This document shows positions 36,543-44,747 of a DNA stretch of 64,000 nt, in pieces. How positions within the stretch are numbered: position 1 is the first letter of the stretch; every line of letters starts with the position of its first letter. This DNA comes from JANTGF01 sp963750735 (lineage in GTDB: Bacteria; Bacteroidota; Bacteroidia; Bacteroidales; VadinHA17): the NCBI GenBank assembly GCA_963750735.1, contig CAVVRY010000018.1, forward strand, positions 1-64,000, read 5' to 3'. A program made the translations under genes and the position numbers. The notes below the pieces were generated by a model that did no database searches, was not told the origin of the DNA, and saw only the letters and a list, made by a program, of their open reading frames with translations.

Positions 36543-37073
36543 ATGTTTACTAAAAAATCTCTATTAATTCTAAGTCTGGCTTTATTCATGGGCAGTACAT
36601 TATTTGCTCAGGACTATAAGTACATTGGTGCTGCAAAATGCAAAATGTGCCATAATAAAGAGGAAAAAGGCGAGCAATATAATAAATGGCTGGCTGCTCC
36701 TCATGCCAATGCAATGAAATCCTTAAGCAATGAAGAATCGATGGCATATGCAAAAGAAAATGGCATTGCTGATCCAACCAAAGATCCTGGATGCCTTTCC
36801 TGCCATGCTACTGCCGGAGCTATAGATAAGAGCCAAAATGGTGGTGTAAAAGTGACTGAGGGAGTATCATGTGAATCATGTCATGGCCCTGGAAGTGTTT
36901 ATAAGAACATGTCCATAATGAAAAGTCGTGAGAAAAGCATGGACGCAGGTTTAATACTTCCTACTAAAGAAGTATGTGTTACCTGTCACAATGAGAAAAA
37001 TCCTTTCCATAAGCCATTTAACTTCGATGAGGCGGTTAAGAAAATTGCTCATCCAGACCCAACAGCAGAATAA
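36543..37073 (+). CDS. Periplasmic tetraheme cytochrome c (c554-like)
   Basis: A 176-residue exported protein with signal MFTKKSLLILSLALFMGSTLFAQ. It has four CXXCH sites (CKMCH, CLSCH, CESCH, CVTCH). The start of the mature part, YIGAAKCKMCHNKEEKGEQYNKW, followed by PGCLSCHATAG and EGVSCESCHGPGSVY, is the cytochrome c554 family pattern. These are small soluble electron shuttles, so it may carry electrons between the inner-membrane quinol oxidising cytochromes and the outer ones. It stands alone, with a good terminator behind it. Confidence 0.9.
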   Translation: MFTKKSLLILSLALFMGSTLFAQDYKYIGAAKCKMCHNKEEKGEQYNKWLAAPHANAMKSLSNEESMAYAKENGIADPTKDPGCLSCHATAGAIDKSQNGGVKVTEGVSCESCHGPGSVYKNMSIMKSREKSMDAGLILPTKEVCVTCHNEKNPFHKPFNFDEAVKKIAHPDPTAE

Positions 37074-37095
37074 TTAAACACATAAATAATAAATG

Positions 37096-37128
37096 AATCC
37101 TTTGTCAATCTGGCAAAGGATTTTTTTT
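37096..37128 (+). terminator. Intrinsic terminator after the tetraheme gene
   Basis: AATCCTTTGTCA-ATC-TGGCAAAGGATT pairs over 12 bp (one G-T) and runs into eight T. It is a clear rho-independent terminator 23 bp after the stop. Confidence 0.92.
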
Positions 37129-37284
37129 AATTCAAACTTTAAGTAATCTTCCTTTGGATTGGGTAGTAAATTTTATTCATTTTAAATATGTATTAAACAA
37201 TCCCAAAATAAAGAACTACAAGCTTCCGTTTCAAAATAAATCCGTATTTTCGGGCCGATTAAATAATATGAAAAAAATATAAAA

Positions 37285-37989
37285 ATGAAAAAAATACTTA
37301 CAGTTTTAATAGTCGTTTCATTACTGGTCTCATGTGGAGGCAATTCCAAACCTAATTTTGTTCAGGATCTTCAGCCCGGTGTACATAAGGTAAAACTTAT
37401 GGAGGTTTTGCAAACAAATAATTACACTTACCTGCTGGTTCGTGAGAGTGGAGAAGATCAATGGTTGGCTGTTCCCAAAACGGAAGCCGTGGTTGGAAAA
37501 TTCTATTACTACAAAGGTGGAATGGAAATGCCTAATTTTAAAAGTAAAGAGCTCGACAGGGAATTCGAATCTGTTCTTTTCCTTGAAAAGGTAAGTGAAA
37601 ATCCTGATCTGGAAGTAAAACAAGATATCCCTGCTACAACCCATTCTGCTATGGTAAAGAAAGATGCTAAGATGGAAATTGAAATCAGTCCTGCAGAAGG
37701 AGGAATAACTATAGCTGAATTATTTGCCAATAAAGAAAAGTACGAGGGTAAAACTGTAAAGGTCAAAGGAGAGGTTACAAAGTATAATGCCCAAATTATG
37801 GGTAAAAACTGGATTCATATACAGGATGGAACCGATTATAATGGCTTATTCGATCTTACTGCTACTTCTGCTGCCGAAGTTGAGGTTGGAAGCGTTATCA
37901 CCCTTGAAGGCAAAATAGCCCTTAATAGAGACTTTGGTTATGGCTATACCTATGATATAATTCTTGAAGAGGCAGTTCTTATAAAGTAG
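37285..37989 (+). CDS. Lipoprotein with OB-fold nucleotide-binding-like domain
   Basis: A 234-residue predicted lipoprotein (MKKILTVLIVVSLLVSCGG, lipobox Cys17). Residues ~150-234 read ITIAELFANKEKYEGKTVKVKGEVTKYN, then MGKNWIHIQDGT, the pattern of the OB-fold proteins annotated as DNA-binding or nucleotide-binding. Here it is exported, so nucleic-acid binding is doubtful. The first half has no family I recognise. Such proteins recur near c-type cytochrome genes in Bacteroidota and Deltaproteobacteria, but a direct role is not known to me. Confidence 0.75.
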   Translation: MKKILTVLIVVSLLVSCGGNSKPNFVQDLQPGVHKVKLMEVLQTNNYTYLLVRESGEDQWLAVPKTEAVVGKFYYYKGGMEMPNFKSKELDREFESVLFLEKVSENPDLEVKQDIPATTHSAMVKKDAKMEIEISPAEGGITIAELFANKEKYEGKTVKVKGEVTKYNAQIMGKNWIHIQDGTDYNGLFDLTATSAAEVEVGSVITLEGKIALNRDFGYGYTYDIILEEAVLIK

Positions 37990-38013
37990 ATATATCCCTG
38001 ATAATAATATTTT

Positions 38014-38035
38014 CTTTATACTTCTTTCTATAAAG
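38014..38035. terminator. Short hairpin after the OB-fold gene
   Basis: CTTTATA-N8-TATAAAG is a perfect 7 bp AT-rich inverted repeat 24 bp after the stop. There is no clear T run, so it is a weak terminator candidate. Confidence 0.35.
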
Positions 38036-38079
38036 AGGTGCATCCAAATTTTGTACCTTAAAAGTTGGGATGATTAATT

Positions 38080-38215
38080 AACCTCCTCTCCCTGACTCTG
38101 CGGTCAGGGTGCTCCTCTTTAAAAGGAGGAGAAATGAGAACTTTTTGAGAAGCTCTAATATTCCCCTACCCTCCCAGGAGGGGTGGGTCCTACAAAGGAG
38201 GGGACGGGGAGGTTT
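38080..38215 (+). repeat. Structured intergenic repeat, copy A
   Basis: This ~136 bp sequence shares block after block with 39989-40130 in the same orientation: CCCTGAC..TGCGGTCAGGGT, AGGAGGAGAAATGA, TATTCCCCT, AGGAGGGGTG and GACGGGGAGGTTT. It contains two or three potential hairpins (CCCTGAC/GTCAGGG, CTCCTC/GAGGAG). The pair brackets a DUF559 gene and an IS3 element. Similar C/G-block repeats next to DUF559 genes are frequent in Bacteroidota genomes, in my recollection. Confidence 0.85.
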
Positions 38216-38320
38216 GAAACCATTATAAATTCAAAATCGTAATATTTATAAATACCTTATTAAGTTTACAATCAATCGAAGTATCTAAACGGGTTTATTA
38301 ATATTCGATGACTTTTTAAT

Positions 38321-38683
38321 TTACATAACCGAAAGAATTTAAAAGGATTTCGAAGGTATTTACGAAATAATTCTACTTCGGCTGAATCTGTTTTATGGAC
38401 AATATTGAAAAACAAACAGGTTGCAGGGTTGAAGTTTCGGAGACAACATAGTATTGGAAATTATATAGTTGATTTTTTTTGCCCAAAACTAAATCTTGTC
38501 ATTGAATTAGATGGTGGATATCATGCTTCATATCAGGCGATTATACGAGATGAAAAGAGGGATAAATATCTGGAAAGTTATGGAATGACCATACTTAGAT
38601 TTGAGAATAAAGTTGTATTTGAAAAACCTGAAGAGATTCTAAGACAGATAATGGATGTGAAAAACAATTTAATTCCAAATTGA
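38321..38683 (+). CDS. DUF559 endonuclease-like protein, start codon unclear
   Basis: A DUF559 protein, a small PD-(D/E)XK/Vsr-like nuclease family. The domain reads STSAESVLWTILKNKQ, KFRRQHSIGNYIVDFFCP and LVIELDGGYH, with D, E and D in positions fitting the active site, and ends with VLRFEN-like TILRFENKVV. The homologous reading frame begins upstream at about 38324 (HNRKNLKGFRRYLRNN), but there is no ATG, GTG or TTG before the TTG at 38405. The original start may be lost (TTA CAT AAC where ATG would fit), so the gene may be silent or start at 38405 without its first ~28 residues. Confidence 0.72.
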   Translation, partial: LHNRKNLKGFRRYLRNNSTSAESVLWTILKNKQVAGLKFRRQHSIGNYIVDFFCPKLNLVIELDGGYHASYQAIIRDEKRDKYLESYGMTILRFENKVVFEKPEEILRQIMDVKNNLIPN

Positions 38684-38713
38684 CCTGACTCGTCCTGAAA
38701 AAGGTTTACAGGT

Positions 38714-39579
38714 TTATTGATTTAAAGTTACTGTTTTTTTGTAATAATTTTTCCACCGTTTTTTAAGTTTTCCTGACGCTTGATGAGCAAGCTCAGGAGT
38801 CAACATATCACAACTTAAGTGTGGTCTTTTTCTATTATACTTTTCTATTGATTTTTCTAATTGTAAAGTTGTTAGGTTTTGATACTGATTTAGATACTCA
38901 TCCTTTAATATTCCATTTACTCTTTCAGCAATAGCGTTTTCCAGGGGATCGCCTTTTTCTGTCATGCTTATATGAATGTTGTTTTCTTGAAGCACCTTTA
39001 TATACTCTTTGCTGCAGTATTGTATTCCCCTGCCAGGAGGGATGATTAGTCATGTAATAGGTTGACGGTTGTTTTTAAGAGCGTCCTGCAATGAGTTTAC
39101 AGCATGCATGCTATCGAGGGTATTAGCCAGCTTACAACCTATGATCTTCTTAGAATAAGCATCTGTAATCAGGAATAGGTATATGAACTCATTACCGGAT
39201 CTTTTATAGCTTATATCGCTAACCCAGATCTGGTTAGGAATCCGGGTCATATCCTTGAAAAGGAAAGGTATTTTCTATATACATGGTTGTGAAAAATTGT
39301 TGTAGTATATCTTCTTTTTCTTTTGGTAACTTTTAGATTATTAGGTGCCATCAGGTCAAACAAAGTATCCCTGCCCATTTTTATGTTGGACCTCTGCAGT
39401 TCAGGTTTGATTAAATGATATATCTTTCTTGTACCCATTCTGGGATGATCCTTTTTGATACTTAACACCATTTGATAAACGATATGGTCTTCAAAAAGCA
39501 TCTTTTGAGTTGCTTTTAAATACTTATAAAATGCTTGTCTGGATAAACCAAACAGTCTGCATATCCTTTCCAGACCCAC
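38714..39579 (-). pseudogene. IS3 transposase orfB, disrupted
   Basis: The parts match IS3 OrfB in order. The N-terminal segment is GLERICRLFGLSRQAFYKYLK. The first catalytic Asp is in NQIWVSDISYK. The final part is DPLENAIAERVNGILKDEYL, with the catalytic Glu, ending NRKRPHLSCDMLTPELAH. A -1 frameshift separates the first two near 39250. A TGA at 39050-39052 stops the second. The expected HHSDRGxQY segment reads PPGRGIQY, so the second catalytic Asp is lost. No active transposase can be made from this copy. Confidence 0.85.
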
Positions 39580-39596
39580 TGTAGGATATACTTCTT

Positions 39597-39950
39597 TTAT
39601 TTCTTGGACTGTTTGGTGTCTGGCTTTTTTCTTATTGGAACTTTTAATTGCTCCTCAGCAATATCAATCATCTTAGAGTAACCAAAAGAACGAATCTGTT
39701 CGTCCTCAAGCTTTCTCTCAAGCTCTTTGATTCGCTTAATCAGCTCTTTTTTATCAGATTTACTGTAATCCATAAGGCTTTGTAAATATGGGTCCGACCC
39801 TTCAGATTTACGAATCCATTTTAAAATAGTAGTAGAACCTCCAATTCCATATTTTCTCCTGGCTGCTTCCTTTGAGATCTGGCCAGACTGAACTTGGAAT
39901 ACGATCTCTCTTTTTAAAGACTCACTGTAATAATAATTTAATCCTGACAT
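39597..39950 (-). CDS. IS3 transposase orfA (helix-turn-helix)
   Basis: A 117-residue OrfA. ESLKREIVFQVQSGQISKEAARRKYGIGGSTTILKWIRK is the helix-turn-helix (core KEAARRKYGI..STILKWIRK), followed by a Lys/Glu-rich leucine-zipper helix (KKELIKRIKELERKLEDEQ). It recognises the element's ends and normally forms OrfAB by frameshifting. This frame is intact even though orfB is dead. Confidence 0.88.
   Translation of the reverse strand: MSGLNYYYSESLKREIVFQVQSGQISKEAARRKYGIGGSTTILKWIRKSEGSDPYLQSLMDYSKSDKKELIKRIKELERKLEDEQIRSFGYSKMIDIAEEQLKVPIRKKPDTKQSKK
39624..39630 (-). other. -1 frameshift heptamer A_AAA_AAG in IS3 orfA
   Basis: On the minus strand the codons AGA-AAA-AAG contain A_AAA_AAG in the orfA frame. 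The -1 frame is open from there into orfB (through KEVYPTVGLERIC). This is the standard programmed frameshift arrangement of IS3-family elements. Confidence 0.75.
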
Positions 39951-39988
39951 AAGTTTACATTTTGTGTAAACCTATTTTGGGACAAGAT

Positions 39989-40130
39989 AACCCCCACCCC
40001 CTGACGCTTGCGGTCAGGGTACTCCCCCTGTCAGGGAGGAGAAATGATGAGTAATATTTTTGTAGCTTAGTATTCCCCTCCTTTTAGGAGGGGTGAATCC
40101 TTGACAAAGGAAAGGAGACGGGGAGGTTTA
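39989..40130 (+). repeat. Structured intergenic repeat, copy B
   Basis: Second copy of the repeat at 38080-38215, in direct orientation. It has CCTGAC..GTCAGG and CCCCTCC-TTTT-AGGAGGGG hairpins and ends GACGGGGAGGTTT. It starts about 5 bp beyond the IS3 right end, so the IS may have inserted against its edge. Divergence from copy A is moderate, mainly in the spacer between the hairpins. Confidence 0.85.
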
Positions 40131-40212
40131 TGCACTATTTTTTTTTCTCGTAAGATCGGACTGATTTCTCATTGAAAGGGGAGAAACTTCCCTCTTTTTT
40201 TTATTAGTTTTT

Positions 40213-41886
40213 TTATTCAACCAAAACTCGATCGTATTTTAGCTCCCCGTGGCAACCTGGTAAACAGGAACCCCCGTTTTCCATTGGTTTGTAGTTCATT
40301 TGCATTTCCCATTTTCCAAAGGGAACGACATCCCTGATCAAATGTTCATTTATCGAGGCGTGTACATCATGACACATGCTGCAACTCCGGCCACGGGTGC
40401 CATTTATATGGAAATAATGGAGGTTCTGACTGCCATTCCTGAAGTTGGTGCCCGAGGCTGATGCATCTTCCTGTAATATTGCCCCATCGTGGCAGTCAAA
40501 GCAAAGAGCAAAATTCTCAGGCTTTGCTCTAACATAATAGCTAGCAGGAAAGTTATTCTTTAGCATAGCTGATCTGCCGGTACTGTGGGCACTATGGCAG
40601 GTAGAACAGCCATCCATTTCAATGGCGGCATGTATATACTGGCTCTTGGTAATTTTCTGGCCAATATTCTCCACAAGGGTGGAATCTGTACGATAGGTTT
40701 TACTATGGCAACCCAGGCAGAGTTCCTGTTTGTTAGCAGTGAGCAAAGAACTCTGGTCTGAAGCATGTGGGTTATGACAACTTGCACATTCTCCGTTTTT
40801 TACCGGTGCATGTGAAAATTCACCACTACTTTCTTCATGACAATTTAAACAAAGTCCTGGCATTTCCTGTGTCAACAACTTTGCCTGCTCTGAGCTATGG
40901 GGACTATGACAGGTGGAGCATTCATCCAGAATAGCATGGACGGAGGACGCTCCCTCTGATGTATTTTCATGGCATTCATAACACATGCCTGGTTGTGCGG
41001 TTTTAACCAGGGCAGGATTATCCGACTCATGTACTTCATGACAATCGGAACAAGAACCTTCAGTAAAAGGATAATGAACTGTGTGACCCTCAGGAACGGA
41101 TGCATCATGACAGCTAACACACAATTCTTCTGTTGCAACATTTAGAAGAGAAGAGTTCTGTGCCGCATGAGGATTGTGACAACCTGCGCACTCTCCCACG
41201 GCTACCGGGGAATGAATATTATTCTTTGAGAATTCTTCGTGGCAGTTAAAGCATAAACCGGGCATTTCCTGAATCAACAACTTGGCTTGTTCTGCACTAT
41301 GGGAACTATGGCAGGTAGAACATTCTTCGAAAACTGCATGTATGGAGGAGGCTCCTTCTGAGGGGTTCTCATGGCACTCAAAACAGAGAGCTGGCATAGC
41401 ACTTTTAAGCAGGCTACCATTGTCTGACTGGTGTGAGTCATGACAGGAAGAACATTCTCCTTCGGAGTAAGGGTAATGGCCAACATTATTTTCGGGTACC
41501 CCTGCCTCATGGCATTCTGCGCATATTTTTCCTGCTTCAACATTTAATATGGATGAAAATTCAGAGCCATGTGGAGCGTGGCAGGCCAAACACTCACCCT
41601 CACCGGCGGGATAATGAATGTTTTTCTTTGAATATTCATCATGACACATGTAACATAGAGCGGGAATTGCTTCAGTAAGTTTGAACCCCCCTGTATTAGG
41701 GTGCCCTTCACCGGTAGACTCATGACAGGTCTCGCAACCCATTTCCATTACAGCATGCATATTCTTATATTCCATTAAATCACTATGGCATTCTGTACAG
41801 TTCTGTTGTAGCTGTATTTTAGTTGTGCTAAAATTTAAGCTTAGAAATCCAATAAAAACCAATCCGGAAAACACTAAATACTTCAT
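40213..41886 (-). CDS. 21-heme cytochrome c, partner of the adjacent beta-barrel
   Basis: A 557-residue exported protein with twenty CXXCH sites plus a C-terminal CX3CH (CLPGCHGELK). Most hemes fall in doubled-CXXCH modules, about one heme per 26 residues. A near-exact tandem duplication of ~134 residues (six hemes each) makes up the middle. The signal peptide is short (MKYLVFSGLVFIGFLSLNFS). It follows the beta-barrel gene by 11 bp in the same operon. A porin next to a >20-heme cytochrome is the layout of porin-cytochrome conduits, where the cytochrome lies in or beyond the barrel. Whether it is periplasmic or surface exposed is not shown. Confidence 0.9.
   Translation of the reverse strand: MKYLVFSGLVFIGFLSLNFSTTKIQLQQNCTECHSDLMEYKNMHAVMEMGCETCHESTGEGHPNTGGFKLTEAIPALCYMCHDEYSKKNIHYPAGEGECLACHAPHGSEFSSILNVEAGKICAECHEAGVPENNVGHYPYSEGECSSCHDSHQSDNGSLLKSAMPALCFECHENPSEGASSIHAVFEECSTCHSSHSAEQAKLLIQEMPGLCFNCHEEFSKNNIHSPVAVGECAGCHNPHAAQNSSLLNVATEELCVSCHDASVPEGHTVHYPFTEGSCSDCHEVHESDNPALVKTAQPGMCYECHENTSEGASSVHAILDECSTCHSPHSSEQAKLLTQEMPGLCLNCHEESSGEFSHAPVKNGECASCHNPHASDQSSLLTANKQELCLGCHSKTYRTDSTLVENIGQKITKSQYIHAAIEMDGCSTCHSAHSTGRSAMLKNNFPASYYVRAKPENFALCFDCHDGAILQEDASASGTNFRNGSQNLHYFHINGTRGRSCSMCHDVHASINEHLIRDVVPFGKWEMQMNYKPMENGGSCLPGCHGELKYDRVLVE
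40728..41531 (-). repeat. ~402 bp tandem duplication inside the 21-heme gene
   Basis: Two consecutive 134-residue units start at ICAECHEAGVPEN (41531) and LCVSCHDASVPEG (41129). Each has six hemes in the same order, with shared landmarks HYPY/FTEG, ECSTCHS, AKLL-QEMPGLC and GECA-CHNPHA. A half unit precedes them. This indicates growth of the heme wire by in-frame duplication. Confidence 0.85.
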
Positions 41887-41897
41887 AAATAGTTAGT

Positions 41898-43868
41898 TTA
41901 AAATTTCCTTGTAACTCGTAAGAAAAATCCGTTTAATATAAATTTGCTCGTTACGTAATTACGGCTATAAAAGTCAATTCCTGCATTCAAATACAATTGA
42001 CGGAAGACAGTTGAAAATTCAAGCCTGCCTGTCCACATACTGAGGTCTGTTTGGAATGCCTTATGTCTTAAGTAACCTACTTCCAATTCGATTCGCGTTT
42101 GGGCCTTAAAGACATAAGCCGCCCTACCAGAAATATTCCCAAATCTTTGTTGATGGTTATCCTCAATATATTTGTAATCTCTCAGAGAGGCATTTAGTGA
42201 GAGAATTAACTTATTATTGAAATCACCCTGCAGGTTTAGATAATAGCGAATCATACGGTAGGGTATTATATTGCTATTGTAGTTGTCTAATTCTACACCT
42301 CCCCGAGCAAAGTTTTTTTCCAGGCGTATCCCAACTATATTTTGAGAAAAGTAGTTAAGCGTAAGAAAATCGGTTTGTTGGATATTAACATAGTTTTGAA
42401 ATCGGCCCATGTAATATATCTCAAGTAAGCGATCAAAGAGAAGAAAGCCCAAATAAACATTATGATTATTAAGATCATACTTGTAACTTCCTGGTTGAAT
42501 GACAGTATAGTCAACGAGTACTGAACCCCCATTGGGAATCAGGCCTCCTAATAATCTCTGGACTTCAATATAATTATTTCTTTCAATAAGTATATAATCC
42601 AGATTTAGCTGATAAATTATAGTTCCGGAGATGTCTTTTAATACTACAGAATTGATATCTGCATTTGGTTTCCCAAGCAATTCAATCACTCCATCTGTTA
42701 ATGTATGCCCCTCATTTAGGACTTGCAATGTAGCAGTTTCGCCATCCATCTCAAGGTGATGCCGAAAATAATGGTAAGATATGTTTAAACGCCCAAAAGG
42801 AATTTTTTTAGTATAGTCAAAACCAAATCCTCCTTTGAAATTTGATTCATAGTAAACGGTTTGATTTGTGTTGTAATATTCCAGGAAGATGTTGCTTCTA
42901 AGGCTTAGAAATAATTCTTGATGCAGGTCGACACCCACCCTGTTTTGGGCAATATCCTGGAAACTTTCTTTTAACTTGTAAAAATTGTAATGAGCTGCAA
43001 GCTGGAAATTTGAAGGAAGATTAAACAATATACGTTCGTTTATATCAAGCCGTTCAAAATCAAATGTACCAACCTGAGAATAATAAGAAATTCGGGAATT
43101 GAAATTATAGTTTTTCGCAGAATCGAGAAATACCTGGTTGTTCAGGTTAACACGGTTTATAACATTTCGGTTGGTGTCAAGTGCTGAATGAGTATAAGTA
43201 AAATCATCATGACCATAAATTAGTTCATTTTTATCACGCATCCCAAATGATCTGTCAATCCGACCTTCGAATGTACTTCTATCGTTGGTGAAAACTCTTC
43301 CTGTTTCGGTTTCCCTCTGATTCCACTTTAAATCATTATACCTAAGAGTGAGAGGTACATGTTTATTCTTTAATAGAAGGATGCCTCCCCATTGTTGGCT
43401 TTTTGAACGAACATTTGTAAGGTTTTCCCGATTGAAATAACTTTGGTGATAATTATAAAATGGAGTTATTGTTACAGTTTTACCGTTGAATAATGTAGAT
43501 CTAATTCCTATTTTACCCAATGTACGTACTTCGGATCGATTCGGTATTGTCAGATATTTTTCATTCCTAGTTTCAGGATTGAATTCAAAATCTAAATCCA
43601 GAAGCACCAAGTCAGGAAGCCAGAGAAAAGAACTGGAATGTAATTTAATTCCTGCAATTCCATATATACTTTGCTGTTTTTCTTCAGTAATTCCAATCGT
43701 GCTATTTTGCTGGCGATAGAAACCTTCTAGGCTAACTTCACCGGTAAATGCCAGTTGATGCCAGAAGCCCAGTGAAGAAAGGGAACCCTGAGGGAGGACT
43801 TCCAGGCATAATGGGAGAATTAAAAGAATCAATATGTAGCGAAAGTGTTTCACGCAATTGTTAATCAA
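41898..43868 (-). CDS. Outer-membrane beta-barrel (porin) of a putative porin-cytochrome conduit
   Basis: A 656-residue exported protein made mostly of alternating amphipathic beta-strands (for example TVTITPFYNYHQSYF, LSLRSNIFLEYYN, IELEVGYLRHKAF) and ending in F (FLRVTRKF), the outer-membrane barrel signature. It has no TonB box or plug domain and no heme motif. Its length (>600 residues) and its position between a 5-heme lipoprotein gene and a 21-heme gene recall the barrels of MtrB-like or PCC-type conduits. No sequence motif specific to MtrB (such as an N-terminal CXXC) is seen, so the family link is by context. Confidence 0.82.
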   Translation of the reverse strand: MINNCVKHFRYILILLILPLCLEVLPQGSLSSLGFWHQLAFTGEVSLEGFYRQQNSTIGITEEKQQSIYGIAGIKLHSSSFLWLPDLVLLDLDFEFNPETRNEKYLTIPNRSEVRTLGKIGIRSTLFNGKTVTITPFYNYHQSYFNRENLTNVRSKSQQWGGILLLKNKHVPLTLRYNDLKWNQRETETGRVFTNDRSTFEGRIDRSFGMRDKNELIYGHDDFTYTHSALDTNRNVINRVNLNNQVFLDSAKNYNFNSRISYYSQVGTFDFERLDINERILFNLPSNFQLAAHYNFYKLKESFQDIAQNRVGVDLHQELFLSLRSNIFLEYYNTNQTVYYESNFKGGFGFDYTKKIPFGRLNISYHYFRHHLEMDGETATLQVLNEGHTLTDGVIELLGKPNADINSVVLKDISGTIIYQLNLDYILIERNNYIEVQRLLGGLIPNGGSVLVDYTVIQPGSYKYDLNNHNVYLGFLLFDRLLEIYYMGRFQNYVNIQQTDFLTLNYFSQNIVGIRLEKNFARGGVELDNYNSNIIPYRMIRYYLNLQGDFNNKLILSLNASLRDYKYIEDNHQQRFGNISGRAAYVFKAQTRIELEVGYLRHKAFQTDLSMWTGRLEFSTVFRQLYLNAGIDFYSRNYVTSKFILNGFFLRVTRKF

Positions 43869-43917
43869 TTATTACTCAATAGTAATTCGTGGTCATTCAA
43901 ATGTCAATTTTGCCGTT

Positions 43918-44158
43918 TAATCGTTTAACTGTTTTTTGATAATTGATTATCTGTTTATTGGCTCATTGTTTACTGATAACTGATTATTTGTTTCTTTTAC
44001 CCTGATTACTGTTTATTGATAATTGTTTATTGGTAACTGTTTACTGATAACTGATAATTGATTATTTGTTTTCTTTATTAGTTTGGTTTTTGGTTCCTGT
44101 TTTTATCTGATTACTGATTACTGATTATTGATTATTGTTTAGTGATATCTGTTTAGGA
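43918..44158. repeat. Degenerate TGATTAC-type short tandem repeat region
   Basis: A ~240 bp noncoding stretch made of variants of TGATTAC, TGATAAC, TGATTAT and CTGTTTA, often at seven-base steps (TGATTACTGATTACTGATTA near 44115). It lies between the 5-heme gene and the barrel gene, i.e. upstream of the barrel on the minus strand. It has no gene and is not CRISPR-like (no fixed repeat and spacer lengths). Confidence 0.75.
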
Positions 44159-44189
44159 CTTTCGATTTACGTTTCACACCTTATGTCAT

Positions 44190-44747
44190 TTAATTAAACA
44201 TTAACCTATCCTTTCCTCCATGGGGATTGTGGCATTCGATGCAATTCGTATCTTCTATTCCTTCATGAATTTTTGTATTAAAACCTTCCCCCGGAACATG
44301 ACAATGTAAACAGAGTTCCTGCCCACTGCGTTTCAGTAAATTTTCTTTTGCATAATGGGGCTGATGACAGGCCGTGCAATAGCCTCCGGCAACCGGGCCA
44401 TGAACAGTTTTATAGCGCTCTTCGAAATTTTCATGGCACTGGTAACAGAGTTTGGGCTGAGGGAGAATGTATCGGCCCATCGTATTTTGGTCATGGCAGC
44501 TTGAACAATCTTTTTCCAGGTATGGAATGTGATAAATAGTCTTTGGTGCGTTTGGAATTTCAGTTTCCTGGACTATTATATCAGGACTGTTTAAAGAATC
44601 AATACCGATGGTCTGCTCCAGTAGCTCATCACCAGGGACTCCGTCAAAAAAGAAATTCATGGCCTTTTTCCCTGCTTCAGGGGAACAACCACCTAATAGG
44701 ATAAGAATGAAAATGATAATTGAGCTTACTGACCAAGCATTATTCAT
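44190..44747 (-). CDS. Pentaheme cytochrome c lipoprotein
   Basis: A 185-residue lipoprotein (lipobox GGC, near residue 21). An ~60-residue linker is followed by five CXXCH sites (CSSCH, CYQCH, CTACH, CLHCH, CIECH) in doubled-CXXCH spacing, ending CHNPHGGKDRLMF. It overlaps the NHL lipoprotein gene by 8 bp, so the two are co-translated. Next come the repeat stretch, the barrel and the 21-heme gene. It could be the periplasmic-side, lipid-anchored electron donor of the conduit; this is inferred from order and lipidation. Confidence 0.87.
   Translation of the reverse strand: MNNAWSVSSIIIFILILLGGCSPEAGKKAMNFFFDGVPGDELLEQTIGIDSLNSPDIIVQETEIPNAPKTIYHIPYLEKDCSSCHDQNTMGRYILPQPKLCYQCHENFEERYKTVHGPVAGGYCTACHQPHYAKENLLKRSGQELCLHCHVPGEGFNTKIHEGIEDTNCIECHNPHGGKDRLMFN

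Larger units (their letters stand above)
38691..39984 (-). mobile_element. IS3-family insertion sequence (degenerate)
   Basis: A ~1.29 kb element with imperfect 20 bp terminal inverted repeats: 38691-38710 against the reverse complement of 39965-39984 share 16 of 20 bases, including GGTTTACA at the inner end. Inside, on the minus strand, lie orfA (HTH), a -1 slippery heptamer, and a broken orfB with DDE integrase parts. I could not identify a target duplication. It sits between the DUF559 gene and repeat copy B. Confidence 0.85.

Noticed and set aside
40176..40201. AGGGGAG-AAA-CTTCCCT hairpin followed by T run near the 21-heme stop
   Set aside because: The T run is on the plus strand, where no gene ends; for the minus-strand gene it is in the wrong orientation.
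43918..44158. CRISPR array
   Set aside because: The repeats are degenerate, about seven bases long and have no spacers of even length; no cas genes nearby.
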